From RHLJ01 sp965222205 (GTDB lineage: Bacteria > Bacteroidota > Rhodothermia > Balneolales > Balneolaceae), in assembly GCA_965222205.1 (NCBI GenBank), contig OZ244932.1, positions 310,001 to 374,000 of the forward strand: a DNA stretch of 64,000 bases, written 5' to 3'. This document shows, piece by piece, positions 35,414 through 44,191 of the stretch. The notes beneath the pieces are model-generated. The model did not search any database, was not told the origin of the DNA, and saw nothing but the letters and a program-made list of their open reading frames with translations. Positions within the stretch are counted from its first letter, which is position 1. The number at the start of each line of letters is the position of its first letter. A program made the position numbers and the translations under genes.

Positions 35414-36337
35414 ATGAAACAGGGAATTAAGGTACTTCTGGCACTTTTCATTATTTCTGCAGTAAGTGTTGATGCAAACGCACAACTGCTAAAACGATTA
35501 AAAAACAAAGCTAAGGATCGTGTTAATGAGAAGATTGAAAATAAAATCGACCAAAAGCTTGAAGAGGCTGCCAATAAAATGGTAGATAGAACCTGGGAGT
35601 CGGTTTTTGGTGAAGAATCAGCATCAGAATCAGGGTCAGGAACAAAAGGAGCGTCTCCAAGAAGCCTTCCATTCACACTCAATTCCAATGTAAATACGGA
35701 AGAAGAGTATTCATTTCACAGGTTTTCTGAAATGGAGATTATTACAACCGATGAAAACGGAAGTGATTCTGAACCAACTTTGATGAAGATGCTTTTTAAT
35801 AATGATGGAGATTATTCAGGGACATCTTTCATTAATGAAGAATCTCGTGATAAAAAGGAAGAAGTATTCATTGTTTATGATTACAAAAACGAAGCCATGG
35901 TTATGCTTATGAATAGCGAAGATGGTAAAGCTTCGTTTGCTTATGACTGGACTCAACCCGCAGTGACTATGGATTATGAAGAAAGCGAAGGCAATGGGTA
36001 TGAAGAGTTCTCGGAATATGAAGAATTGGGGAGTAAAACCATTCTGGGGTTTGAGTGCAAGGGATATAAAATGGAAGACGATTATTCTTCCACTGAGTTT
36101 TGGGTAACGGAGGAAACAGATTCTGGCTATCAGAAAATGATGAATGCCAACGGTAGTACCAGGTATTTTCAAGGAAGAACCATGATGTTCAACTCGTCGG
36201 CAACGGTAATGGAAATGGAGTCATTGAATAAACAAACCAACGAAAAAATGACTATGAAAATGACCAAGGTTGATGAGAGTACCAGAATGAGTTTTACAAT
36301 GAGTGATTATCCAACGATTGGTTCGGCTGGTAACTGA
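35414..36337 (+). CDS. Exported DUF4412 protein
   Basis: A 307-residue protein with a signal peptide (cleavage after ANA before QLLK). A charged helix (LLKRLKNKAKDRVNEKIENKID) and a Ser/Gly-rich linker precede a beta-rich domain of the DUF4412 kind, with the EVFIVYDYKNEAMVMLM, GFECKGYKMEDD and TEFWVTEE strands. Members are periplasmic or outer-membrane proteins of Bacteroidota with unknown role; the fold may resemble lipoprotein carriers, which is inference. It is convergent with the TPR-HTH gene; the stops are only 5 bases apart. Confidence 0.75.
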   Translation: MKQGIKVLLALFIISAVSVDANAQLLKRLKNKAKDRVNEKIENKIDQKLEEAANKMVDRTWESVFGEESASESGSGTKGASPRSLPFTLNSNVNTEEEYSFHRFSEMEIITTDENGSDSEPTLMKMLFNNDGDYSGTSFINEESRDKKEEVFIVYDYKNEAMVMLMNSEDGKASFAYDWTQPAVTMDYEESEGNGYEEFSEYEELGSKTILGFECKGYKMEDDYSSTEFWVTEETDSGYQKMMNANGSTRYFQGRTMMFNSSATVMEMESLNKQTNEKMTMKMTKVDESTRMSFTMSDYPTIGSAGN

Positions 36338-36342
36338 GAATC

Positions 36343-38100
36343 TTATAATCTGTTTAAAAAGATTGAAAGGTTTCTGTCCCCGTTCATGTTGAGCTTTTTT
36401 CTAAGTCGATATCTACCCTGATCCACGCTTTTAGGTGAAATACTGAAAATACTTGCAATATCTTTGGAAGAGAGGTTGAGTCTAACCAAAGCAGCGAGTC
36501 GCTTTTCCTGATCGGTCAATTCAGGAAATCTGTCATCAAGTCGCTTGAAGAACCCTTCGCAGACCTGTTCTACATGAGCTTCAAACTCTTCCATTTCTTT
36601 ATTCACAGAAGTATTCTGGTAAATTTTTGAACCCATGTGGTTGATATGTTTAAGAGCTTCCTGATTAACCACTTTTGAACGTACTTCCGCCATTTCCTTT
36701 TTGATCTGATTCAGAAATTCATTTTTCTGGGCAATGTGCAAAGCATAGTTTGTGAGCTCTTTTTTCAAATACTTAGCTTCTGTTTTTGATGCCTCTAATT
36801 CTTTTTCAGTGATAATTTTATCTTTTTCCAGAATTTCGAATTCCTTTTTTTGGGCGGTTCGTTGTCGCGCCCACACCAGCATAATTATCCCGATGATAGA
36901 AAGCAACGAAAAACCAATAGCTGCATTCCTGGTTTGTTCGAGTTCACTTTTTTGGGTAAGGAATTCAATTTCCTGCTCTTTCTTTTCCGTCTCATATCGC
37001 TCTCTCATTTCATTCATTGCCCGTCCTTTCTCTTCCGAATAGATGGAATCTCGGAGGACATAAGATTTACTCAACCAGTCTAATGCTTGCTGATAATTAC
37101 CAAGACTACTGTCAGCCCGGAATAAACGGTAGTACATACTGCGCTGTCGGCTTATCACTCCAATTTGTTCTGCAAGTTCAACTCCTTTCAGGAGATCCTC
37201 TTTAGCCTGCGAATAATCTCCGGTGAGAAGGTTAACGGTACCCATCATTTCGTAATCCATTGCAATGCCGCGCTTAAAACCGGATTCAATATCCATCTCC
37301 AGTGTTTTCTGGATGTAGTGCAAAGTAGAATCATATTCACCCATCTCACGATAAGTGACGGCAATGTTGTTATAAGTATTTGCTATGTACCGCTTATGAT
37401 TAGCTTCGAGGAGCATCCTCAGTGATTCTTTGTGCATGGCAAGAGCTCCTTCATAATCCCCGGTTTCATAAATCATTGAACCAAGATTCCCAATCACACC
37501 TGCAATGTTTCCTACATCGTTAAGTTCTTCATAAATTTCTTTCGCTTTCAGGTAATACTCCTCAGCAAACACATACTCAGCATCGTGGTCATATACATTC
37601 GCGAGATCCTCGTAAACCATTGCTAATAACAATGGGTGCTCAAGATTTTCAGCCAGTTTGATGGCTTCAAACATATACTGGGTAGCTTGTTGATAGTATC
37701 CCTGTCTACGATAAATATTCCCGATCCGGTGTAGCGCATCAGCTTGTAAAGAATCTATCTGAAGTTCAGTAGCGATTTCTAACGCTTCATTAGCAAATGT
37801 TCTGGCTTCTTCATAATCGCTCTGAAAATAGTGTGCATCCGCAAGAAGCATCTGGATGTTAGCTTTGAACGTTTGATCCGGGTTGTTTTCAGCGGAAACC
37901 ATCGCTCTGAATCCGTAAAATCGTGCAGAGTCGTAATCCGCATCATCAAGATAGATTTGCGCTAGTTCGTAATCCTGAAACCCGGGATGACTCTCAGTAT
38001 CAGGAAAAGCTGAAACCGGATTAGAGGATTCGTTAGTGGAAACTTGTTGGCAGCCTGCAAACAGGTATGCAATGCAGAGTGATATGGATATAATTCTCAT
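36343..38100 (-). CDS. Membrane-anchored TPR regulator with LuxR-type HTH
   Basis: About 585 residues. I place the start at the ATG at 38100, because it begins a lipoprotein signal (IAYLFAGCQQ); a longer frame would run into tsaD on the other strand and adds an unrelated N-terminus. In order: lipidated N-terminus, 8 or more TPR units (YQQATQYMFEAIKLAE, YEGALAMHKESLRML), one TM segment (AAIGFSLLSIIGIIMLVWAR), a cytosolic coiled coil, and a LuxR-type HTH (LTDQEKRLAALVRLNLSSKDIASIFSISPKSV). The layout implies a periplasmic sensor directly linked to a DNA-binding domain across the inner membrane. No His kinase or receiver parts are present. It is divergent from tsaD (94-base gap). Confidence 0.85.
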   Translation of the reverse strand: MRIISISLCIAYLFAGCQQVSTNESSNPVSAFPDTESHPGFQDYELAQIYLDDADYDSARFYGFRAMVSAENNPDQTFKANIQMLLADAHYFQSDYEEARTFANEALEIATELQIDSLQADALHRIGNIYRRQGYYQQATQYMFEAIKLAENLEHPLLLAMVYEDLANVYDHDAEYVFAEEYYLKAKEIYEELNDVGNIAGVIGNLGSMIYETGDYEGALAMHKESLRMLLEANHKRYIANTYNNIAVTYREMGEYDSTLHYIQKTLEMDIESGFKRGIAMDYEMMGTVNLLTGDYSQAKEDLLKGVELAEQIGVISRQRSMYYRLFRADSSLGNYQQALDWLSKSYVLRDSIYSEEKGRAMNEMRERYETEKKEQEIEFLTQKSELEQTRNAAIGFSLLSIIGIIMLVWARQRTAQKKEFEILEKDKIITEKELEASKTEAKYLKKELTNYALHIAQKNEFLNQIKKEMAEVRSKVVNQEALKHINHMGSKIYQNTSVNKEMEEFEAHVEQVCEGFFKRLDDRFPELTDQEKRLAALVRLNLSSKDIASIFSISPKSVDQGRYRLRKKLNMNGDRNLSIFLNRL

Positions 38101-38194
38101 AGTGAATAATTCATTGGAATTAGCCTGCAAGCAATGTGAATTTTTATGATAATGACCCGACCCATAATGTATATAATTTCTGTATTTTTGAAAG

Positions 38195-39178
38195 ATGAAT
38201 ATTCTGGGAATTGAATCCTCTTGCGATGACACTTCAGCATCTGTATTAACCGGAGATGGTATACAATCAAATGTGATTGCTTCTCAATCGATACACGTCA
38301 AATTTGGAGGTGTTGTGCCGGAGTTAGCGTCGCGAGCTCACCAAACTACCATCACACAAACCGTAGATCAGGCATTGCAGGAAGCTTCTATATCTCTTGA
38401 AGAAATTGATGCAATCGCGGTTACACAGGGTCCGGGCTTGATGGGATCTTTGTTAGTGGGAGTGTGCTTTGCAAAAGGTCTCGCGCTTTCGAGAAATACT
38501 CCAATTGTGGGAGTAAATCATATGGATGCTCATATCTATGCAAATTTCATCGATTCAAAGCCGGAATTCCCGTTTATATGCCTAACCGTTTCGGGAGGAC
38601 ATACTCAGCTCGTTCATGTTAAATCTCCTTTTGAGCATGAGATTTTAGGAAAAACCCGAGACGATGCTGCCGGGGAGGCTTTTGACAAAATTGGTAAGAT
38701 TTTCGGGCTACCCTATCCTGCCGGACCAGTAATGGACAAACTGAGCAAAGAAGGAGATGTCAGTTTTCACAAATTCCCTCAGGCCTTGGTCAATGAAGCG
38801 TTGGATTTTAGTTTTTCGGGACTGAAAACAAGTGCGCTCTATTTTGTACAGGACAAAGAAGAAGGCTGGATTAAAGAAAACCTTTATGATTTATGCGCGA
38901 GTGTTTCAGAAGCAATTACTGAAGTGCTCATCAAAAAATTGAGACGAGCTGTTGAACAAACCGGAGTTAAAACTATTGCACTGGCAGGAGGGGTTTCAGC
39001 CAATTCTATGCTTCGGGCTAAATCAGAGAAACTAGCAGAAAAAATGAGTCTCTCACTTCATATTCCAAAATTAAGCTATTGCACCGACAACGCGGCTATG
39101 ATCGCCATCACCGGAAAAATGAAAGCGGAGTTGGGTCAATTTGATGATTTAGCAATGAAGCCATTTGCTTCCATTTAA
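38195..39178 (+). CDS. tsaD: tRNA N6-adenosine threonylcarbamoyltransferase
   Basis: TsaD transfers the threonylcarbamoyl group to A37 of ANN-reading tRNAs, with TsaB and TsaE. The 327-residue ASKHA-fold protein has the N-terminal GIESSCDDTSASV, the metal-binding VNHMDAH pair, the VSGGHTQLV phosphate loop, the GEAFDKIGKIF block and the ALAGGVSANSMLR and CTDNAAMIA motifs. Length and ends are normal. A ~95-base leader separates it from the divergent TPR regulator. Confidence 0.97.
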   Translation: MNILGIESSCDDTSASVLTGDGIQSNVIASQSIHVKFGGVVPELASRAHQTTITQTVDQALQEASISLEEIDAIAVTQGPGLMGSLLVGVCFAKGLALSRNTPIVGVNHMDAHIYANFIDSKPEFPFICLTVSGGHTQLVHVKSPFEHEILGKTRDDAAGEAFDKIGKIFGLPYPAGPVMDKLSKEGDVSFHKFPQALVNEALDFSFSGLKTSALYFVQDKEEGWIKENLYDLCASVSEAITEVLIKKLRRAVEQTGVKTIALAGGVSANSMLRAKSEKLAEKMSLSLHIPKLSYCTDNAAMIAITGKMKAELGQFDDLAMKPFASI

Positions 39179-39198
39179 AACCTCTCAAAGTTTTGTTT

Positions 39199-39281
39199 GT
39201 CATTTCGAAGGAGTTCATCGACTGAGAAATCTAAAGAGCTGATTATAAGAATGTTAGATTTCTCTCTGCGTTCGAAATGAC
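39199..39281. repeat. 83-bp nested palindrome (GTCATTTCGAA ... TTCGAAATGAC)
   Basis: Outer arms GTCATTTCGAA (39199-39209) and TTCGAAATGAC (39271-39281) are perfect inverted repeats. Inner arms AGAAATCTAA (39225-39234) and TTAGATTTCT (39254-39263) are also perfect. It has the same GTCAT/ATGAC ends and AATCT/AGATT inner sides as the units at 31565 and 35005, here with a different core. Confidence 0.72.
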
Positions 39282-39319
39282 AAAAGAAGAAAATCATCCA
39301 AAATTACTACATTGTCTTC

Positions 39320-40246
39320 ATGGCAGAATCGATGGATGCGTTGCAGCTAAATTTAGGGGGCGGGGGACTCATGGTGATGAATGTATCACTGTGTTTCATC
39401 ATGTTTGGGGTAGCGCTGGAACTTACCATTCAGGATTTTAAAGATCTTGCAAAGAACCCGAGATCGACCATCGGAGGAGTATTTTCACAGTTTATTTTTC
39501 TGCCAGCCATAACTTTTTTATTGGTAGTTTTATTGGAACCCGCACCCAGTCTCGCACTTGGAATGATGATGGTGGCTGCCTGTCCGGGTGGGAACATCTC
39601 CAATTTCTTTTCTCAGCTTGCGGGAGGCAATACTGCACTTTCAGTAAGTATGACTGCCATTGCAACCTTACTTGCCATTGTTGCAACACCTCTGAATTTC
39701 ACTTTTTGGGCAAGTATGTACGAGCCCACGAATGCAATTCTTCAGGTAGTCAGCCTCGACATTTACGAAGTCTTCAAAATTGTAGTATTGATTCTTGGGG
39801 TTCCTCTTATTTTCGGGATGCTGGTACGACATTATAAACCCGAATATGCAGATAAACTGACCAAAGGGATAAAGATTTTTGGAATAGTATTTTTTGGAGC
39901 TTTTGTATTGATTACTTTTGCGCTCAATTTTGAGAACTTTTTAAATTATGTTCATCATGTAATTGGTTTTGTGTTCATACATAATGCTATTGCTCTTCTT
40001 GGCGGATATAGTATTGCAACAATACTGAAATTAGAATTTGATGACCGAAAATCGATTGCTATTGAAACTGGGATTCAGAATTCAGGGTTGGGTTTGTTAT
40101 TAATTTTCAATTTTTTTGATGGCCTTGGAGGTATGGCGCTAATTGCTGCCTGGTGGGGTATTTGGCATATAATTATGGGATTTACAATTGGTTGGTACTG
40201 GTCGGTTGGGAAAAAAAGTATACAAAGGATATTAAGCAATGCGTAA
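39320..40246 (+). CDS. Bile acid:sodium symporter (BASS) family transporter
   Basis: A 308-residue inner-membrane protein with 9-10 hydrophobic segments and the BASS/SBF hallmarks: FGVALELTIQDFKDL after TM1-2, MMMVAACPGGNISNFFSQLAGGNTALSVSMTAIATL (discontinuous TM4 and sodium site), and a second repeat ending IETGIQNSGLGLLL. It probably imports an organic acid (such as pantoate, ketoacid or bile acid-like anion) with Na+; substrate is unknown. The last 8 bases overlap the acyltransferase start, so the two genes are coupled. Confidence 0.88.
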   Translation: MAESMDALQLNLGGGGLMVMNVSLCFIMFGVALELTIQDFKDLAKNPRSTIGGVFSQFIFLPAITFLLVVLLEPAPSLALGMMMVAACPGGNISNFFSQLAGGNTALSVSMTAIATLLAIVATPLNFTFWASMYEPTNAILQVVSLDIYEVFKIVVLILGVPLIFGMLVRHYKPEYADKLTKGIKIFGIVFFGAFVLITFALNFENFLNYVHHVIGFVFIHNAIALLGGYSIATILKLEFDDRKSIAIETGIQNSGLGLLLIFNFFDGLGGMALIAAWWGIWHIIMGFTIGWYWSVGKKSIQRILSNA

Positions 40247-41510
40247 AAATTGGTTATGGTATCAGACATTCCGTTATCTGATTACAAAAACAGGGCTTTA
40301 CTTTTTCTATAAAAGGATAATCATTGAGGGCAAACATAATATTCCGAAGAATAAGCCTCTTCTTTTCCTTCCAAATCACCAGAATTCGTTCATGGATGCT
40401 CTTTTGGTTGCTACTCACGCCAATCCATATCTATATTTCTTGACCAGAGCAAAGGCTTTTAACCCTCCATTGCTTGGTAAATTTATAAGAAGTTTGAACA
40501 TGCTTCCGGTTTATCGGGTTAGAGATGGTCTGAGCTCAGTCACGAAAAATAATGCCATTTTTGATGAATGTATCCGATACCTAAATCGTAATGATGCCAT
40601 TCTTGTTTTTCCGGAAGCAAACCATGATTTGAAGAGACGAATCAGACCCCTAAGTAAAGGGTTCACACGAATCGCGTTTGACGCAGAAGTTCGGAGTAAC
40701 TGGGAAATGGATCTGCAAGTAATTCCTGTAGGTGTAAACTATACCGAACATCGCAGATCCAGAAATGATGTAAAAGTTGTCTTTGGAGAACCTGTTTTAA
40801 TAAAAGATTTTCAGGAGCTTTATGAGGAAGATGAGCGAAATGCAGCTAATGAGTTGAAAAAACAGATTAGTGATCGGATGAAAAAATTAGTGATGCATGT
40901 TCAGAACCTGGATCACTATCCTCTAAACAAGATTTTGCTGGATGATCTTGAAGATGATCCAAAACAACTTATTGATCCTGAAACAGCGAATAAGAATGTA
41001 GAGAAGATTGAGGCGCAGGCAAACGATACGTTATACGAAACCGCTCAGAAAATATACCAGATTGCTGAAGAACATGATTTTAGCATCAAATCTGCAAACG
41101 GAAGAAAGAAACCAATTCTGGCACTTAGTTTACTTTCGCCACTATATCTGTTCAGTTGGATTAACAATGTGATACCCTACCAGCCCGTACGTAAAATCAC
41201 CACGAATTTAATCAAGGATCACGCCTTTGATGCCTCCATAAAATTTATACTTGGATTAATTTTATTTCCATTATTCTGGATATTTGTATCGGTCATTCTT
41301 TTTCTATTCAATGTACCCGAAATGTATATTTATGGATATATCGGGTTGAGTATGTTAACTGCCATATTTTTCAAGAATGCTAATCTTCTTGTTAGAGAGG
41401 CTAAAGAAAAAAGCAGACTGGAAGAGTTTAGAAAATCAAACCCCGAAGGATATCAGGAGTTCATAGATGGTATTAAAACTCTGAACGAATTCCGTTCGAA
41501 AGTCCTTTAA
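40239..41510 (+). CDS. Lysophospholipid acyltransferase (PlsC-like)
   Basis: A 423-residue protein with a PlsC-type domain in residues ~10-210: the acceptor motif reads NHQNSFMDAL, i.e. His-x5-Asp rather than the classical His-x4-Asp, a spacing that I recall from related Bacteroidota proteins; FPEANHDLKRRI stands for the FPEG motif and PVGVNY for the last block. A linker with charged helices follows, then two or three TM segments (residues ~310-385). It probably acylates lysophosphatidic acid or a related membrane lipid. It overlaps the BASS gene by 8 bases. Confidence 0.83.
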   Translation: MRKNWLWYQTFRYLITKTGLYFFYKRIIIEGKHNIPKNKPLLFLPNHQNSFMDALLVATHANPYLYFLTRAKAFNPPLLGKFIRSLNMLPVYRVRDGLSSVTKNNAIFDECIRYLNRNDAILVFPEANHDLKRRIRPLSKGFTRIAFDAEVRSNWEMDLQVIPVGVNYTEHRRSRNDVKVVFGEPVLIKDFQELYEEDERNAANELKKQISDRMKKLVMHVQNLDHYPLNKILLDDLEDDPKQLIDPETANKNVEKIEAQANDTLYETAQKIYQIAEEHDFSIKSANGRKKPILALSLLSPLYLFSWINNVIPYQPVRKITTNLIKDHAFDASIKFILGLILFPLFWIFVSVILFLFNVPEMYIYGYIGLSMLTAIFFKNANLLVREAKEKSRLEEFRKSNPEGYQEFIDGIKTLNEFRSKVL

Positions 41511-41541
41511 ATAGCTGAATAATAAAGCCAATACCATTTTT

Positions 41542-42078
41542 ATGAAATTCTCTTTTCTCTCAATAATAGTTTTCTTTTTCCTTATTGCTTGTGAACCTGA
41601 AAATGAGCACTCAGAAGTAATGAAGGTGCCATCTTATACCAAAGCTGTTTCATCTGTTCACCCGATAGGGGAAAGTGGAGTTTCCGGCATAGTACGATTT
41701 GAAGCGGTCTCTGGTGGTGTTTCTGTTATGGCCGAGCTTTCGGGTTTAGGCGGAGATGGAAATCACGGTTTTCATATTCATCAATATGGAGACTGCACGG
41801 CTTCTGACGGGACTTCAGCTGGCGGACACTTTAATCCAACTGGAAATGAGCATGGCAGCCCTGAAGCCTCAAACCGACACATGGGAGATATGGGGAATAT
41901 TGCTGCCAACAGTAATGGCGAAGCGACATTAAGCTATACTGATGGTACTATTACTATTGATCAAATTATTGGTCGTGGAATTATTGTACATGCCGGAGAA
42001 GATGATTTAACTTCACAGCCATCGGGGGCTGCAGGATCAAGAATTGCTTGCGGAGTAATAGGGGTAGTACAACAATAG
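41542..42078 (+). CDS. sodC: Cu/Zn superoxide dismutase, lipoprotein
   Basis: A 178-residue protein with a lipoprotein signal (FFFLIAC, lipidation at Cys17) and a complete SodC domain: copper ligands in HGFHIHQYGDC, the zinc loop SAGGHFNPTGNEHGSP...RHMGD, the final copper His in IVHAGEDD, and the disulfide partner Cys in RIACGVIGV. It converts superoxide to peroxide and oxygen in the periplasm or at the membrane. Gene follows the acyltransferase by 31 bases. A short hairpin (GCACAA/TTGTGC, 42078-42096) overlaps the stop but has no T-run. Confidence 0.95.
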   Translation: MKFSFLSIIVFFFLIACEPENEHSEVMKVPSYTKAVSSVHPIGESGVSGIVRFEAVSGGVSVMAELSGLGGDGNHGFHIHQYGDCTASDGTSAGGHFNPTGNEHGSPEASNRHMGDMGNIAANSNGEATLSYTDGTITIDQIIGRGIIVHAGEDDLTSQPSGAAGSRIACGVIGVVQQ

Positions 42079-42120
42079 CACAATTTTCTTTTGTGCATTA
42101 AGGTTCAATCGGTTTACCTT

Positions 42121-42181
42121 CGATTAACGATTAACGATTAACGATTAACGATTAACGATTAACGATTAACGATTAACGATT
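42121..42181. repeat. Tandem array of the heptamer CGATTAA (about 8.7 copies)
   Basis: The unit CGATTAA repeats without a single mismatch from 42121 to 42181. Its last bases overlap the TTG start codon (42180-42182) of the next gene. Each unit carries a TAA, and a 7-base period puts a stop in all three frames, so the array is not translated. Exact short tandem repeats change copy number by slippage; here this would alter promoter or ribosome-site spacing, not the reading frame. Confidence 0.95.
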
Positions 42182-43715
42182 GAAATCCAGATCTAACTAC
42201 GCTTTATTCTTATCTCAGCTTGAGGGTCGTCCGTATATTTCGATTTTTATCATTGCTCTGGCACTCCGGCTGCTTTTACTCGCCGTAGGTTTTGTAGATT
42301 ATTGGGGTGATGCTCATCATAACCTCATAATGAGCAAGCTTACGCTCGAGAATGGATTTACGTACTCTGACTTTAAAGATCGTCACTTAACATGGCTGCC
42401 ATTGTATCGTTATTGGGGGAGTTTGGTAATATTAATTACTGGCTCCTATTCATTGACTGTCATCAATATTGCGAACACCTTGATTGGAGCCTTAGTCGTT
42501 TCAGTAACTGCATGGATTGGTGCACAATTAATCAATCCAAAAACCGGATTATTTATTGGATTGACGGCAGCTATTATACCTTATATGATGGTATTCAGCT
42601 ATGCAAGTATGCCGGAGATGCTGGGCGCTTTATTACTCTTGGGTTGGTTTTATGGTTTGTACAAGAACAATCTTTGGCTAGTAGTGCTTTGCTCAGCTCT
42701 TGGTGCTTTGACGAGAGAAGAAATTACCTTTCTGATTGGAATATCGACTCTCCTTTTATTCTATTTCAAAAATTATAAAGCGGTTGGCTACTCGATAAGT
42801 GGATTAATCCTTGGACTGGGGATTTGGTCCTTGTGGGCGTATTTAAACTCAGGGAATCCGTTAAGTTGGTTACTTAACCGATTTCAAAGTACAACTTCGA
42901 GTACAGCATTTTATGCAGATACTGGTAATTTCTGGGTAGAATATTTATTGACTCCTTCAAGTTCGCTGGTTCAAGTCTTTCCAATGTTACTTTTATTTTT
43001 TTGGATTAGAAGACCAAAGTCAAAACCGGGCTCCGATAGTAATAACTGGATTTCATTGGCTGGATTTCTGGTTCTGGTGCACTGGATATTTATCTTTCTG
43101 GCTCAGTTTAAAATCATTGCCTATCCGGATCCGAGGATGTTCATTTTAACTGTCCCTTTTGCAATTATTTGGTTTTTTCATTTGCTGAGACGAGGCTACT
43201 TCAAAGAGTTTATAAATAAAAAAGTGATTTTTATTTTTCTGACGTTCAGCCTGATACAACTAGTGGTTCCATATTACCGACAATATTCCCTTCAACCGAG
43301 AAAAGAAGCTGGCGAATGGATTAAAGAGAATGTGCAAGGGGATGATCTGATCTGGAGCGACCTCGCTGTTTCCATAGTTGAAAGTGAGCGGAATCCAAGC
43401 CGGTTTATATCATCGGATAAGCTCATTCCAAAATCCATCCGTAATACAGAAAGTGAGGAAGACTTTATTGCAGATGCTATCGAATCAAAGGAGATAAGCT
43501 ACATCACATCGTATAAAGCTCCCTTTGATTACACCCAAACTCTCTGGCCGGAAATTAAGGATCAACAGCCTTTTGAGTGGAATGGAATCACTTTTGTACC
43601 GGTATTTTCCTACTCATCCTTTGAGTATACAGAAGCAGGGGTTCATAATTTTCTCAGAGCTCAGTTTGAGTCTCCACTTCAAGCTGCAACAGTTTGGAAG
43701 CTGTACAGGAATTAA
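42180..43715 (+). CDS. Glycosyltransferase family 39-like membrane protein
   Basis: A 511-residue polytopic protein resembling PMT/ArnT-type GT-C enzymes (glycosyltransferase family 39). Seen: a short cytosolic N-terminus, TM1 at ~18-36, then a periplasmic loop starting VDYWGDAHHN, where the Asp is the expected catalytic base; about ten further TM segments; and a C-terminal periplasmic part of about 120 residues. It would transfer a sugar from a polyprenyl-phosphate donor to a lipid or protein at the outer face. The start is TTG at 42180, because TM1 lies right after it. A 7-bp tandem repeat abuts the start and could vary expression. Confidence 0.78.
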   Translation: MKSRSNYALFLSQLEGRPYISIFIIALALRLLLLAVGFVDYWGDAHHNLIMSKLTLENGFTYSDFKDRHLTWLPLYRYWGSLVILITGSYSLTVINIANTLIGALVVSVTAWIGAQLINPKTGLFIGLTAAIIPYMMVFSYASMPEMLGALLLLGWFYGLYKNNLWLVVLCSALGALTREEITFLIGISTLLLFYFKNYKAVGYSISGLILGLGIWSLWAYLNSGNPLSWLLNRFQSTTSSTAFYADTGNFWVEYLLTPSSSLVQVFPMLLLFFWIRRPKSKPGSDSNNWISLAGFLVLVHWIFIFLAQFKIIAYPDPRMFILTVPFAIIWFFHLLRRGYFKEFINKKVIFIFLTFSLIQLVVPYYRQYSLQPRKEAGEWIKENVQGDDLIWSDLAVSIVESERNPSRFISSDKLIPKSIRNTESEEDFIADAIESKEISYITSYKAPFDYTQTLWPEIKDQQPFEWNGITFVPVFSYSSFEYTEAGVHNFLRAQFESPLQAATVWKLYRN

Positions 43716-43738
43716 TTTGTTAAGCCGTATCTTTAAGA

Positions 43739-44125
43739 ATGGAAATCACACTCACTACTCCCGGACTTCTTTTTTCAGCAATTTCTCTGTTACTCCTGGC
43801 CTACACTAACAGGTTTTTAGCACTGGCTAATTTGATCAGAACCCTCCACGATCAGTATAAAGAGACGGGAGATAAAAAGAAGAAAGATCAAATTCAGAAC
43901 CTTGAAAAAAGGGTTTCACTTATCAAAAACATGCAGTTACTTGGCATTGGCTCTTTATTCGTTTCTGTATTTTGTATGGTGGCTTTATTCGCGGGACTAG
44001 TAATTCTCGGTAAAATTCTTTTTGGCCTAAGTTTGATCATGCTGCTCATCTCCTTAGGGCTTTCCATCATAGAAATCCAAATAAGCGTGGATGCCCTCAA
44101 TATCCAGCTTCGTGATTTAGAATAA
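43739..44125 (+). CDS. DUF2721 membrane protein
   Basis: A 128-residue protein with the DUF2721 layout: TM1 (TTPGLLFSAISLLLLAYTNRFL), an amphipathic segment (LANLIRTLHDQYKET), a short charged coiled coil (KDQIQNLEKRVSLIKNMQ), and two closely spaced TM helices near the C-terminus, ending ISVDALNIQLRDLE. Function is not known. It lies 23 bases after the GT39-like gene and may be co-transcribed. Confidence 0.82.
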   Translation: MEITLTTPGLLFSAISLLLLAYTNRFLALANLIRTLHDQYKETGDKKKKDQIQNLEKRVSLIKNMQLLGIGSLFVSVFCMVALFAGLVILGKILFGLSLIMLLISLGLSIIEIQISVDALNIQLRDLE

Positions 44126-44138
44126 TTTCTTTTTTGTG

Positions 44139-44191
44139 TTGCAGATTGACCAATCTTTATTATATTTAGACAATTATCTAAATATCTAAAT
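44139..44191 (+). promoter_or_regulatory. Promoter and candidate SdpR operator
   Basis: TTG (44139-44141), 19 bases, TATATTTA (44161-44168) fits the group's promoter pattern (TAnnTTTG with one change). Overlapping it, ATTTAGA (44164-44170) and TCTAAAT (44177-44183) form an inverted repeat with a 6-base spacer; a third TCTAAAT copy (44185-44191) covers the ATG of the regulator gene. Such half-sites suit an ArsR-type autorepressor. The link to SdpR is inference. Confidence 0.55.

Noticed and set aside
38101..38232. Longer N-terminus for the TPR-HTH regulator
   Set aside because: It would overlap tsaD on the opposite strand and place 44 unrelated residues before a clear lipoprotein signal peptide.
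42121..42181. CRISPR or telomere-like array
   Set aside because: The 7-base units are contiguous with no spacers and no cas genes are in the window; it is a simple tandem repeat.
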